A stretch of 64,000 nucleotides of DNA, taken from contig JALQPE010001719.1 of the NCBI GenBank assembly GCA_030407315.1, forward strand, positions 1 to 64,000, in the 5' to 3' direction. The notes under the pieces are model-generated. The model made no database searches and was not told where the DNA came from. It was given only the letters and a program-made list of their open reading frames with translations. The DNA comes from Asparagopsis taxiformis. Taxonomy: Eukaryota; Rhodophyta; Florideophyceae; Bonnemaisoniales; Bonnemaisoniaceae. Positions 22,261-32,620 of this stretch are shown here, piece by piece (position 1 is the stretch's first letter; each line of letters starts with the position of its first letter). The position numbers and the translations under genes were made by a program.

Positions 22261-22560
22261 CCAGCAAGTAAATTCTAAAAATAATGGAATATGCCACCTC
22301 CGGTCACCGTCATGACCAACGCGACGTGTCTTTGTCCTTTCCAGTGTTATTTTTCCGTACAGTAGTGGAAAATTCCACCATGTCACGGTGCTTATACCCA
22401 CTCCCACGGCGCAGTTTCATTCCACTCTATTCTTTATGGTATTTCCACTACTTATTTATGGCACGGCGCCGGTAATTTCTGCGATTTTTTATGGTTTGCC
22501 ATTCCACTAATTTCTAATGGTCCAGACCATAAAATTTACTGGTTTTTCAAAATATTGCTT
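22261..22560. repeat. Cluster of TTCCAC/GTGGAA motifs
   Basis: Within 300 bp the short words ATTCCAC, TTTCCAC and GTGGAA recur at least six times in both orientations (for example GTGGAAAATTCCAC near 22365). The stretch ends in ACCATAAAATTTACTGG, loosely like the 7.8-kb dyads. It is probably non-coding element DNA. Confidence 0.35.
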
Positions 22561-22569
22561 TTCCTGTGC

Positions 22570-22922
22570 TGTACCAGCGCCCGCCCTATCCTATAGGGCT
22601 CCCCTTCTTCTTCCCTTTTGCTTCTTATACAGGGCACTCACCCCTTTTGTGCCTGGTGTCCTCCCTTCTTCCCTATTAGGGTTGGTGAACCACCATCCTT
22701 TCGGTGCACCAACATGACTCACCATGTGACCACAGGATTCTAGACGGATCGTCTGTGTGGCCTTACAACCCACACTAAGGCAGGCGATTCGCCTTTGCTC
22801 TACCACACTCGACCCGAGCCTGACTACCGAGACAGGAGGGCTCGAACACCTCGCGGTGGCTCGCCGATTCGGCTTACAGCCAAAGCTGCCCGTTGTCGAA
22901 TCGACCAAGCCATTGCACCACA
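22570..22922 (-). mobile_element. Possible tRNA-derived SINE joined to the broken end of Tc1 element 1
   Basis: On the minus strand, transposase homology stops abruptly near 22925. It is followed by an A-box-like TGGTGCAATGG and, about 70 bp on, a B-box-like TGTTCGAGCCC, the spacing expected of a polymerase III promoter. A non-coding body then runs to about 22570. I could not fold a full tRNA cloverleaf and see no second copy in the window. Confidence 0.3.
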
Positions 22923-23844
22923 GAAGATAATGCTCTATTTCAAACCATGTCTCCATCACACACTCCTCCAGCTCTTCCACAGTATAAAATTGTCTACAAT
23001 GGTGGTAAACCTGCCTTGCCAACACTCCCCAGAGATTCTCAATGGGATTGCGATCTGGACTCTTCGCAGGCCAGTCCAGAACAGTGATGTTATTCGCTGT
23101 AAGCCACTGTTGAGTCTCACGAGCACGATGAGTTGGAGCACCGTCTTGCTGTAAAATCCATTCTCCTGGGTGGCAATCTTCAACAAACGGAATCAGATGG
23201 TCCCCTAATGTTTGGATGTGCTTTGCCAAGTTTTAGTGCGAGCTGCACACCCCCAAATTTGTCTTTCCATGCGATGAAAAACCTCCCCAGAACACTATTG
23301 AGCCTCCTCCATTTTATCGCTTAGAAAAAATTCCTGGCTCGTTCTGCAGGTCGTGCCAATAGTAGCGGAAACCATCCGGTCCATCCAAGTTGAACTTTTT
23401 CTCGTCAGTAAAGACAACTCGACCCCAACAGATTCTATTCCACCCAACTTTCTCCAATGCCCAATTCAGCCTTTTTTCCATGTGAATTGAACTCATTTGA
23501 GGACCTATTTGCATCCTTTGCCACACCAAATTACGCTCTGCTAGAAGTATTTGCTTCAATCTAGAGGTCTTTATTGGTATTGAAAGGTCTTTGCGAAGCT
23601 GGTTGGCGCTTAAATCGCCTTTTCTGGCCAATCTCAGCAAAGCTCTTTTTGAGGCGCTGGAAAGTTTGGGCTTTGTCCCTGACCTGTTCACCTTTCCGTA
23701 GGCTTCGGGGTCTTTCAAGTATTTCCTAATAACAGAACGACTTCTTCCCATCCTTTTTCCTATTGCCGAAAGCGACAGACCCTCCCCATGCAGCCCCAAA
23801 ATTATGCCCTTCTCCATCTCCGACAACCTCACTCCACGAGGCAT
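22923..23844 (-). pseudogene. Tc1-like DD34E transposase with two in-frame stops and truncated C-terminus
   Basis: From MPRGVRLSEMEKG the product has a paired helix-turn-helix region (SLSAIGKRMGRSRSVIRKYL), then VVFTDEKKFNLDGPDG (first catalytic Asp), LQQDGAPTHRAR (second Asp) and KSPDRNPIENLWG (Glu), with 34 residues between the second Asp and the Glu. TAA stops interrupt the frame at 23316-23314 and 23235-23233, without loss of frame around them (GGSIVFWGGFSSHGKTN reads through between them). The C-terminus ends at EIEHYL, where non-homologous DNA begins. It is related to the transposase of element 2 but is clearly a different subfamily member. Confidence 0.85.
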
Positions 23845-23981
23845 TGCTTACCATACATTCACTTAGATGCGTGGCAATATCTGTTGGCAGTCCAGTGCAC
23901 TGCTTATTTGTTCTGTTACAGCAGCAAGAGTTGCAGCCAGTACCATAATTTCCCGCGAAAACGATAATCAATGTAAACGGT

Positions 23982-24832
23982 ACTGGAACTTATCCTCCCG
24001 ACTGAGAAAGTGGACTGATAGAAATTGTATCATAAGCCTCCAGTCGGGGTGTCGTCACGATACGAAGATATTGAAGTGGATCGCGTGACGTTTTTCGAAT
24101 CCAGATTCGTATTCGATGCGTACTGTAATGCACCGCCTGCCGCCGCCGAAGTGTGCACAGCGAGTACTGGAATTCGCATGTTTGTCTATCTGCCGCGCCT
24201 CATCGCTCTCCACCAGAATTCCACTCCGTCAGATTCTGTTCTCCGCAGCGGCAGACACGGGCACTCCAGTCTTGTTTGTTAATCTGCATCGCACTTTGCA
24301 CACTTACTGCGCCCGTTTCGTGGATTGTGGATCGCGGCAGGCACGGCCACTACTCTGTTCTCCATCCACCAGAATTCCACTCCGTCAGATTCTGTTCTCC
24401 GCAGCGGCAGACACGGGCACTCCAGTCAAGGTCTGTTTGTTAATCTGCATCGCACCTTGCACACATACTGCGCCCGTCTCGTGGATTGTGGATCGCGGCA
24501 GGCACGGCCTCTACTCTGTTCTCCGTCGCGGCAGACACGGCCACTCCATTCAAGGTCTGTTTATGTATCTGCATCACACCTTGCACACTCACTGCACCCG
24601 TCTCGTGGATTGCAATTAGTTCTGTCTATCTATATCGCGCCTCACCGCTCTCCGTCGGAATTGGGTCAGGTTCTCTCCTCCATTGCGCCTCTCTATTAGA
24701 CTGCGCAACACTTCTGATCACTCCACCTCGTTTGCATACAACAAGACTTGATTTTACCATCAACACACACCGGCGACACCCACACACTCCCCCAAATGCT
24801 AGCACGTTAGGTGCTTCGGAGCCCCCATCGGT
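23982..24832 (+). repeat. Left arm of the foldback element, with internal subrepeats
   Basis: The arm holds two direct copies of a block running from CACCAGAATTCCACTCCGTC through GCAGCGGCAGACACGGGCAC (near 24210 and 24365), plus several copies of CTCGTGGATTGTGGATCGCG. The result resembles the subrepeat-rich arms of Drosophila FB elements. Open frames in the arm are repeated identically in the other arm and are not genes. Confidence 0.85.
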
Positions 24833-25008
24833 ATGAATAGAGGAAACTGTGCTTGGAGTAGCACAGAGACTGGATGCATAGACAGAAGAAGATCAAGCGA
24901 CTGTAGCGAGATAATCACACCCAACCCGAAGAGTACTTATCATGATATTTTTGCTGGAAGCTTTCCTTCCGAGGAGGAGATTAAATTTTTCTTCGTGGAG
25001 TCTTACTG

Positions 25009-26281
25009 TGTGGGACTCGTCCCGTATTGCGCTGCGAGCGGTCACGGGAGGGACAATTCCAGGCGTCTGGAATGGGCGCCAGGAAGGGTCGCTTAAGCGG
25101 TACGCTCGAGAGCGTGAGTGGGTGCTCGATAGGGAATCAGCTGCGAAGAGCCGCGTTGGGAATCAGTGGCCGCGGTGACGTGGCAAGGCAATTGTCGCCC
25201 AAGGGCGAATGGGCGCGTGCCGCCTTGCATTGGCACCGGGCCACATTGCTTGCGCGGACCCTTCGGCGAGCGTGCCACGTGTAGCGATATAGGCGCGATT
25301 AGTCAAACACGTGTGCGAGCGGGAGGATTCTCCCGTTACAGTTGTGCACGTGTACGTTACGGCTAGCCGTTTCTATTAGTTTACACGTAGCAACGTAGCA
25401 GCTTACTCTGTAAGGCCCCTGGGCCACATAAACACCCCACAAGGTCCATTAGACGCCGGACCGGGACCATTGGTCCTGGTCCGGTCCCGGCAGTCTCGTT
25501 GACCATTTAAAGTCAACGGATTGACCACTAAGCTACAATAAAGGCAGATCGTCTCGGTTCCAAATCTTTCGACCGTGGTCGTTTAACTTACAACTAAACG
25601 GCGGCGGCAGTTCCCTCACCGGATACCCGCTGCTCCGCTTCGATCTCCAATTGGGGATCGCTCGCACTTTTCCCCAATTGCCCGCCGCGAGCCTCCTCCG
25701 GCGGGGGTGCACGTGGATTGCCCTAGGGCATTTCGTCTCCACGGTAGTGGAGAACCTTCCCGCTTCTTTTAACGCCGCTAGGCGACCGGGAGGGGCCTTC
25801 CGCCCACCGGGACAAGGCTGCCGACTGGGAGTGCTGTCGGTTGGCACCCCCAGCCGGTCAACCGAAGCCAACGCCCGCAGGCTTTTCAAACGGTCCCGAC
25901 CGCTGCCGTCAGTGGTATCACAGTTGCGGAATACGTCGTGTGAAAACCACGCGTGGAGGCGACCACAATCCCCGCGGGGATCCATCGCGCTAAGTGCCTA
26001 GTTAACCCTTGAGTGTGTTGAGGACGGCCACGGCCGATAGATCCCTCCGGCAGGTTAGATCCAGCCGTCCCGGACCCCGCTCTACCACCCGCTACCGGGT
26101 TGGGAGACAGGTGTCCGGGCTCCGAGGGATCGATCCACCCGACACAGCCCTCGGGCTACTAGGATCGCACGAGGCGTCAACCTCGTGGAATCGGTGCTCT
26201 CACTCGTGAGTTCGAAGCCTTATCCCTATCCTCTAATCCTCCTCGGAGGTATAATCCATCTACAAGGGCTAAGGTCCTACA
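25009..26281. mobile_element. Possible solo LTR or LTR-like insertion inside the foldback element
   Basis: The block starts TGTGGGAC and ends GTCCTACA, giving TG...CA ends and a short inverted repeat. It is GC-richer than its flanks and rich in ACGTGT words, as in the chromovirus LTR. The flanking 5-mers (TACTG and CTTTG) do not match, so the ends are provisional. On its minus strand TGTAGCTTAGTGG followed by a GTTGAC/GTCAAC stem looks like part of a tRNA. No protein-coding frame is supported. Confidence 0.35.
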
Positions 26282-26288
26282 CTTTGTT

Positions 26289-26711
26289 ATGAGCAGATTC
26301 CTGCTCTGCAAGCACCTAACCGGTGGAATGCCGTGTCCACCGTTCAGAGATGTATTGCGCAGTCGGTCACCTCCATTTTTACGGATCGAAAGGCTTGAAA
26401 ACTGGTTCAGAGCTCGTATTGCTGGAGAAGACAAGAATTTGTACGCCGCACCAGCGGTTGGTGCACTTCCTCTAACAACAGCTGCTTTGACTAGTATTGA
26501 ATCAACACAAATCGCCCACACTCCGATGATTCCCTCGGATAATACCAGTTCTCAACTACATTCTATGCGAGTGCGAGCAGCAGAGCTAAAACGTGTTTTG
26601 GAATGGGGTATCAATCACGTCGAACAGCTTGCTGTTGATGCCTCCGGAATACAACAAATTGAGCATCTGTATACAAACGTGTTGCCCAGGTATCGAGCCT
26701 ACTGTGAGTGA
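26289..26711 (+). pseudogene. Unrecognised reading frame, perhaps a captured gene fragment
   Basis: A 140-codon frame in the foldback interior. The part from about residue 30 looks like protein (RLENWFRARIAGEDKNLYAA, ELKRVLEWGINHVEQLAVD). It has no start context of its own, since its first codons lie at the edge of the LTR-like block, and no match to a transposase motif. A fragment of a host gene carried by the element is one reading; the next 440 bp hold nothing recognisable. Confidence 0.3.
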
Positions 26712-27153
26712 GTATCGGAAAATTTGAGCTCCAGAAGCACGCCAATGACATGGCAGCACGGTGATGTTCTCCACCTCCCTTAGAACCACTTTTCGTTTTG
26801 TAATTGGGCGTGCTAGAGAATAAATTAAGTTTCCTTTCATTGATATGAAAGTCGTTCGCAGTTCTCGTTTGATCACTTCGCATACTATTCAAGCATGTAA
26901 TATCAGTTGTATTACTCACCACGAGTCATGTTGAGCTTTGTTCAGATTCCCGGCCATATTTCTCTTTTCCAGCTAATCCATCCACATCTCTCCTGCAGTT
27001 TTCAGTACTATCCACTGCACACTAATGCAAAAGATTTCCTTTTGCCGTAAATCCAATTCAAGCAACTCGTCCATCCGCAGCCTTTAGCTGATGGTTTATT
27101 CCTTTCAAGCGCCATCTATGGCTTACGTCAAAGCTGAAAGATGCATAATTAAA

Positions 27154-28005
27154 CACCGATGGGGGCTCCGAAGCACCTAACCTGCTAGCATTTGGGGGAG
27201 TGTGTGGGTGTCGCCGGTGTGTGTTGGTCGTAAAATCAAGTCTTGTTGTATGCAAACGAGGTGGAGTGATCAGAAGTGTTGCGCAGTCTAATAGAGAGGC
27301 GCAATGGAGGAGAGAACCTGACCCAATTCCGACGGAGAGCGGTGAGGCGCGATGTAGATAGACAGAACTAATTGCAATCCACGAGACGGGTGCAGTGAGT
27401 GTGCAAGGTGTGATGCAGATACATAAACAGACCTTGAATGGAGTGGCCGTGTCTGCCGCGACGGAGAACAGAGTAGAGGCCGTGCCTGCCGCGATCCACA
27501 ATCCACGAGACGGGCGCAGTATGTGTGCAAGGTGCGATGCAGATTAACAAACAGACCTTGACTGGAGTGCCCGTGTCTGCCGCTGCGGAGAACAGAATCT
27601 GACGGAGTGGAATTCTGGTGGATGGAGAACAGAGTAGTGGCCGTGCCTGCCGCGATCCACAATCCACGAAACGGGCGCAGTAAGTGTGCAAAGTGCGATG
27701 CAGATTAACAAACAAGACTGGAGTGCCCGTGTCTGCCGCTGCGGAGAACAGAATCTGACGGAGTGGAATTCTGGTGGAGAGCGATGAGGCGCGGCAGATA
27801 GACAAACATGCGAATTCCAGTACTCGCTGTGCACACTTCGGCGGCGGCAGGCGGTGCATTACAGTACGCATCGAATACGAATCTGGATTCGAAAAACGTC
27901 ACGCGATCCACTTCAATATCTTCGTATCGTGACGACACCCCGACTGGAGGCTTATGATACAATTTCTATCAGTCCACTTTCTCAGTCGGGAGGATAAGTT
28001 CCAGT
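27154..28005 (-). repeat. Right arm of the foldback element
   Basis: Reverse complement of the left arm with only a few differences (for example TTTTACCATC versus TTTTACGACC near the inner end, and CACGTTAGG versus CAGGTTAGG). The near-identity means the arms are recent or are kept alike by conversion. Confidence 0.85.
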
Positions 28006-28013
28006 TAAACGGT

Positions 28014-28324
28014 TTTATAATTACTAACCCCCTGTGAATTGTTTTCTTGAACGTTACAGCGAAACGGGGGAAACGGGTATGACACATTGTATCCCATTCA
28101 AGTCGAATCACGCACACCGGCGCACACGCGAAAACATAGTATAACACGGACTTCGCAGTGCAGAGCTGTGCAAAAGTTGAGGGGTGTCTTAAGATTAATG
28201 TCTGCACTGTACAGTAGTACTCGCACCTTACTCAGGACATCAGCGCATTTGCTATCTAGCGGCTAATGTATTGATTCTAGTTAGTATAGGCTAGTTCAGA
28301 ATTCTGTAAAGGACGAGGCTGCTA
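28014..28324. other. Rest of Tc1 element 1 and a 115-bp spacer between two transposons
   Basis: Sequence from 28014 to 28209 continues Tc1 element 1 to its terminus. The remaining 115 bp before the TA at 28323-28324 is unique DNA without a gene. Confidence 0.5.
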
Positions 28325-28658
28325 CAGTGCGCGAAATTTTAATGTCACACCACTCATGACCATGGCAATTGCACTGATTCGTTCCGCTTCAACAAAGCAC
28401 AGTGCATGGTTCCCTTCCCCATAACGGTCAGAATAAAATGCATCCAACGGATTCATTGCGGCGCCCCTCATTATCCATCTATGTGCCAATATTGGTGCGC
28501 AATTTTATTGTCGGCGCGAAATCTTATACAGACACAAACCATTGTGGGTCCTAAAGCTCACCAAAATGTCAGCTTCAACCTCCCAAACTTTGCACATATA
28601 ATGCTTGCACTGTTTCCTTTGGAATCCAACTGTTGCAATAGCATTACGAAAACCCCAA

Positions 28659-29433
28659 ATGCCGCGTGGGCGTCAACTGAATGATGTTGAGAAGGCTGCA
28701 ATAGTGGCTCACCATCACCACGGAATGAGCCATGGTGAGATTGCATCTGAGATTGGACGCTGCAGGAGTACCTTGCAAAAGTTTTTAGCCCGTCCGAAAG
28801 TATCTCAACAACGCAAATGGGTGGCTAGGAACAAAAAGGTGACCGATTCTGCTAAAAGAGCTTTATTACGTGAAGCTTGTAAGGGTGAAATGAGTGCTGC
28901 CGAACTGGAAAAACATTTCAAACTGGACATAGGCGTGCGAAGAGTCCAGCAGATACTAAGCGCGGTACCATACTTGAGGTACGAGAGAATGAAAAAGGCC
29001 TGCTTCATGCTTAAAAGACATAAAGAAATGAGGCTAGAATGGGCAAGGCATCATTTGGAGTCGGGTACAGTTTGGCGTCGACACATCTTCACAGATGAAA
29101 AAAAGTTTAATCTTGACGGCCCTGATGGCCTAGCATGCTACTGGCATGACTTGAGGAAGGAGCCTGCGATATTTTCGAAGCGACAGCAGGGAGGGAAATC
29201 TCTGATGATTTGGGGAGCAGTTTCTTACAAAGATTTGTCTGACCTTGACATTTTAGACGGTAATGTAGACTCTGCACGGTATTGCCAAACACTTAACGAA
29301 ACTCTCCTACCGTTTGCACGGAAGCATCATCAAAATAATTGGAAGTTGGTTCATGATGGTGCTAGTGTCCACAGGTCAAATGAGACAAAAAGTTGGCTTT
29401 CGGATAATGATGTGGATGTATTGGAGTGGCCAG
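28659..29433 (+). pseudogene. Tc1-like DD34E transposase, 5' part (interrupted by the chromovirus)
   Basis: Starts MPRGRQLNDVEKAAIV with a helix-turn-helix (SHGEIASEIGRCRSTLQKFL). It contains HIFTDEKKFNLDGPDG (first Asp) and LVHDGASVHRSNE (second Asp), and is open without defect up to VLEWP, where the LTR begins. The remaining 74 codons lie at 40335-40560. Apart from the insertion I see no mutation, so the gene was intact when hit. Confidence 0.9.
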
Positions 29434-30113
29434 TGTAGTATACGTGGCAATTCCGAAATTGCAAATATTTACGTTTTCCGCGGAATTCGAATTTCGACGG
29501 ATACGACCGGCGACAGCAATGCGCGAACATTGCTGGCGCATGTGCGCGCGCAACCGGCACACGTGTGCAACGAACGTATTGGCAACGGCCAACGGACCAA
29601 CGGGTCCCTACGTGTGACCCACAAGGTCCTTTCCCATTCGGGGACGTTACGAGTAGTGTTTACACTGTAAAGCGATGCCATCGTGGCCATATAGGTATTG
29701 GCATCGTGCCGGGAGGGAAAGGGGACAAGACAACGATCGGGCAACGTGCTCTAGTCTACGACTGACTTCTACGTTACGTATTACGTTTTCGCCTAACGAG
29801 GCTTCGTCTCCGTCGAGCTGCGTACTCCCTACCCATCGCCACACGTGAGGCTGATCGCGTGTAGTGCCTACGGGCTTGGTTGAGAGCGCCTCCGGTGACG
29901 TACCACCTCGTTCGTTAACGTAGTCCACGCGTGGATCGTTCGTCGTGACGCCCGTGTCTACCTGCTAACCTATTCTCTACCCTATCCTTTCTTTGCTACC
30001 GAACATACAGTCAAACACCAGCGGGTGGCACTGTTTCGTTGTTCGTTTCGTTTCGTAAGGACAGCGTGTCCGTGGCTCGTACCAGCTACTTCTAGAACTA
30101 ACGTTGTTCCACA
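29434..30113 (+). repeat. 5' LTR of the chromovirus
   Basis: 680 bp, TGTAGTATACG to GTTCCACA. Sequence right after it, CTGGTCTCTCGACC, would be the primer-binding site; I could not assign it to a particular tRNA. Confidence 0.92.
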
Positions 30114-30217
30114 CTGGTCTCTCGACCTAGAAGTTGCTACGAGCATAACGACAACCAACGAGGTTGAGCTCTTTTACGTTAACGAAAAGCTACGTGCTAC
30201 GCTACAGACGACGGTCT

Positions 30218-32620
30218 ATGAATTACGCTGTGTCGAATTCCAGCGCGTCGCCCAGGCAACCGTTGCCAACGTCAGCGGACGCCGAAGCCGACGTGGCCTT
30301 GTCAGCAGAAGCGATCTTCGCGACTGATCGATCTATCCCGCCGGATATCGAGGCGATCGGCCAGCTACCACGTACGGTGAGCCCGTTTGAGTCCGTGAGT
30401 ATGGACCCCGCAACGCGCGGTCAGCTCAACGAAGGGAACGTGACTCCCACGGCACTACGCGTAGTGTACGAAGACCTTCGAGGTCACATCGAAAGGGCGA
30501 GCGACGCGGCCGTCGACGAAGCCGTAAGGCAGAGACTCGGAGTCTCGGAGCGCGAAGCTCGTGCGTTACGTGAACGCTCAGCGACCCTCGAACCGGAAAA
30601 CGAAGATTTACGAAACCGCCTCTCCGCCGTGGAGGGAAGACTCGACTCGTTTGTCGTAGTATTCAACGACATCGTCGCCGGACGTTCCGCTCCGCCGAGC
30701 GGAAGCGATCCGAATTACGAAGGCTCGCGCGCCTATAACTCGCAATCCTCCCCGGCCGTTCCGGGAGGATACCCACCAACACCCGGTCCGACGACCCCGA
30801 CAACGTACGGAAGGGGGGCGACAGTGCAACGAGCCATCGCCAACCCCGACGAGACGCCACGAAGGCAATTACGTTTTAACGATACGCCAGACCACGCGCG
30901 GTCGGCGGACGCAGCACGAGCTGCGCAATTCGATACGAGAGCTCCCCCGCCACGTGAAACGTACATTCCGTGGCTGGGTACGTTCGGCACGACGGACACG
31001 CGAGTCCACGAAAACGAACGTGCCGACGCGGTACGCTTACCAGGGAACGCCCTCGGACCCGTTTGCCACGCGTTGGCAGAGCACACGACAATGCTCGACG
31101 CATTTGCGAACGTGGTCTCGTACCGCATGTACCGACTCAACGATGTACGTGAACATCTCTACGTGAACGAGAGTCAAAGCGTACATAAGCTCAAACGTGA
31201 GCTGGAGGGACTTTTCCCTACGTTAAAGCCGTTCTCCGGCCGGAATCCGATTACGTTACTCGGATTCCTCGCCCAAATACGTGATGGGTTCAGCACACTC
31301 GGAGTGTGCGAGGGAGTGGCAGTACGTGCGCTGCACTTCTTCCTCGAAGGGGACGCCCGACGGTTCTACGATTCCCAGTGTACGACTGGTGTGATCACGA
31401 CTGATCCGACGAAGAGGTTCTCGTGGCCTCACGTGATCAACGCGTTGATCAAACGATACCTGCAAGACGACGTGCTGCAGGAGGCCTACGAAAAGGTCAC
31501 GATGATCACGCAGAGTCCTAACGAGGACGAGAATCAGTACGCTGATAGACTCGACACCGCCACGCGGGCGTGTAACTACGTGTTTACGGACCGACTCCTC
31601 GTTCACCACTACGTGCGTGGTTTGCTGCCCTCGACGCGGGCAGCCGTGACGGAACGACTCCGGTCACTCCCCGAACGAGAGAGGAACGACCTCACCGTTG
31701 TGAGACGATTGGCGACGGCCGAAGGAACGACCTTCCGTGCACGTACGGCAGCTGTCGCGTCAGCCGCGAAACCGAAAGTGCGGTTTCCGGTGAAGCCTAC
31801 GTTGGCTATTTCCGACCACGAGTCGAGGAAGTTCGCGGACTACGATGAGTCCGCGTACTTACGTAATGAACGGGCTAGCGAGCCCAGTTACCACGATGGT
31901 AACCCGAACATCCCCGCGAGGGACGATGGCGACGTGTCGCTCGCTGCGGCTCACGTTGCCGAGAATTTGGAGGCGATCCTCTTCACGAACGGGCCGCCGC
32001 CCAACGATACGAAAACGGCAAACGAAAAGCCGGACGAGCTCGAAGCTCGATTGAACCGTCCATGCGAGGACGTGCCGAAGCTCACGAGCGAGCAGACGCA
32101 ATTGGCGCACTCCGTAATCCCGAATGATTACTGGACGCTGTCGTGTTGGTCATGCCGCGAAGATGGCCACTCGACGTTTACGTGTCCGCGTCTGACGCCA
32201 GATCAACGGATCTTTTTCGCGTACAAGTACTACCTCTTCCACGTGAAGAGCAACCCACGTCAGGCTGAGTACTTCCGCCAACGAATGGCTAAACGTAACC
32301 AGGAACGACCTGGCGAGCGAGGGAACGTGACCCCGCGGAGGTACGGCACGCCGCCTACGATACTCCGAAACCCCAATCGTGACGGGGGAAGGCCCTTCGA
32401 CAGGCGCCGCGGCGACTTTCGTAATGACCGACGTGACCCCCGCCCGTGGGCGAACGAACGAAATGGCCAGCGTAATGGCCGCAGCGGAGTCTACGTGACG
32501 ACCTCCGCTGACGAAACATCACTCGAGGTGGAAACGAGTCACGATGACGAACGAGCTTCGTGGGCTCACGACGACGACGTGTCGAACGGCCCCGCGCCGG
32601 AAAACGACCAGGCGATGTAG
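30218..32620 (+). CDS. gag: Chromovirus Gag (capsid/nucleocapsid)
   Basis: About 800 codons from the ATG at 30218 (frame open from 30164). An N-terminal coiled coil (EREARALRERSATLEPENE) precedes a retrotransposon Gag core around 31200-31650, with KRYLQDDVLQEAYEKVT, a DENQYADRLDTATRACNY segment and the usual helical pattern. A single CCHC zinc knuckle, CWSCREDGHSTFTC, lies near 32143-32184, followed by a long R/G/N-rich tail. The gene ends inside the pol frame with a 61-bp overlap. Gag forms the particle and packages element RNA. Confidence 0.9.
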   Translation: MNYAVSNSSASPRQPLPTSADAEADVALSAEAIFATDRSIPPDIEAIGQLPRTVSPFESVSMDPATRGQLNEGNVTPTALRVVYEDLRGHIERASDAAVDEAVRQRLGVSEREARALRERSATLEPENEDLRNRLSAVEGRLDSFVVVFNDIVAGRSAPPSGSDPNYEGSRAYNSQSSPAVPGGYPPTPGPTTPTTYGRGATVQRAIANPDETPRRQLRFNDTPDHARSADAARAAQFDTRAPPPRETYIPWLGTFGTTDTRVHENERADAVRLPGNALGPVCHALAEHTTMLDAFANVVSYRMYRLNDVREHLYVNESQSVHKLKRELEGLFPTLKPFSGRNPITLLGFLAQIRDGFSTLGVCEGVAVRALHFFLEGDARRFYDSQCTTGVITTDPTKRFSWPHVINALIKRYLQDDVLQEAYEKVTMITQSPNEDENQYADRLDTATRACNYVFTDRLLVHHYVRGLLPSTRAAVTERLRSLPERERNDLTVVRRLATAEGTTFRARTAAVASAAKPKVRFPVKPTLAISDHESRKFADYDESAYLRNERASEPSYHDGNPNIPARDDGDVSLAAAHVAENLEAILFTNGPPPNDTKTANEKPDELEARLNRPCEDVPKLTSEQTQLAHSVIPNDYWTLSCWSCREDGHSTFTCPRLTPDQRIFFAYKYYLFHVKSNPRQAEYFRQRMAKRNQERPGERGNVTPRRYGTPPTILRNPNRDGGRPFDRRRGDFRNDRRDPRPWANERNGQRNGRSGVYVTTSADETSLEVETSHDDERASWAHDDDVSNGPAPENDQAM

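Larger units (their letters stand above)
23982..28005. mobile_element. Foldback transposon, 4.0 kb, 8-bp target duplication TAAACGGT
   Basis: Two inverted arms of about 851 bp (23982-24832 and 27154-28005) flank a 2.3-kb interior. The tips read ACTGGAACTTATCC on both sides. Immediately outside, TAAACGGT occurs at 23974-23981 and again at 28006-28013, an exact 8-bp direct repeat in the surrounding Tc1 sequence. An 8-bp duplication fits hAT-like and some other cut-and-paste superfamilies. No transposase is recognisable inside, so it is probably non-autonomous. Confidence 0.85.
22923..28209 (-). mobile_element. Tc1/mariner element 1, left end lost, split by a foldback element
   Basis: The right terminus is recognisable at 28209: reading leftward it begins CAGTGCAGACATTAATC directly after a TA dinucleotide (28210-28211). 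The transposase gene starts at 23844 and runs left. A 4.0-kb foldback element sits in the 5' untranslated part (23982-28005). The matching left terminus is missing. Confidence 0.55.

Noticed and set aside
24022..24830. Several 85-167-codon open frames in the left foldback arm, repeated in the right arm
   Set aside because: They recur identically because the arms are inverted repeats with subrepeats. Composition is not protein-like and frames overlap each other.
25470..25547. tRNA-like sequence on the minus strand (TGTAGCTTAGTGG and a GTTGAC/GTCAAC stem)
   Set aside because: No B box and no acceptor stem found. Not reported as a tRNA gene; noted only within the LTR-like block.
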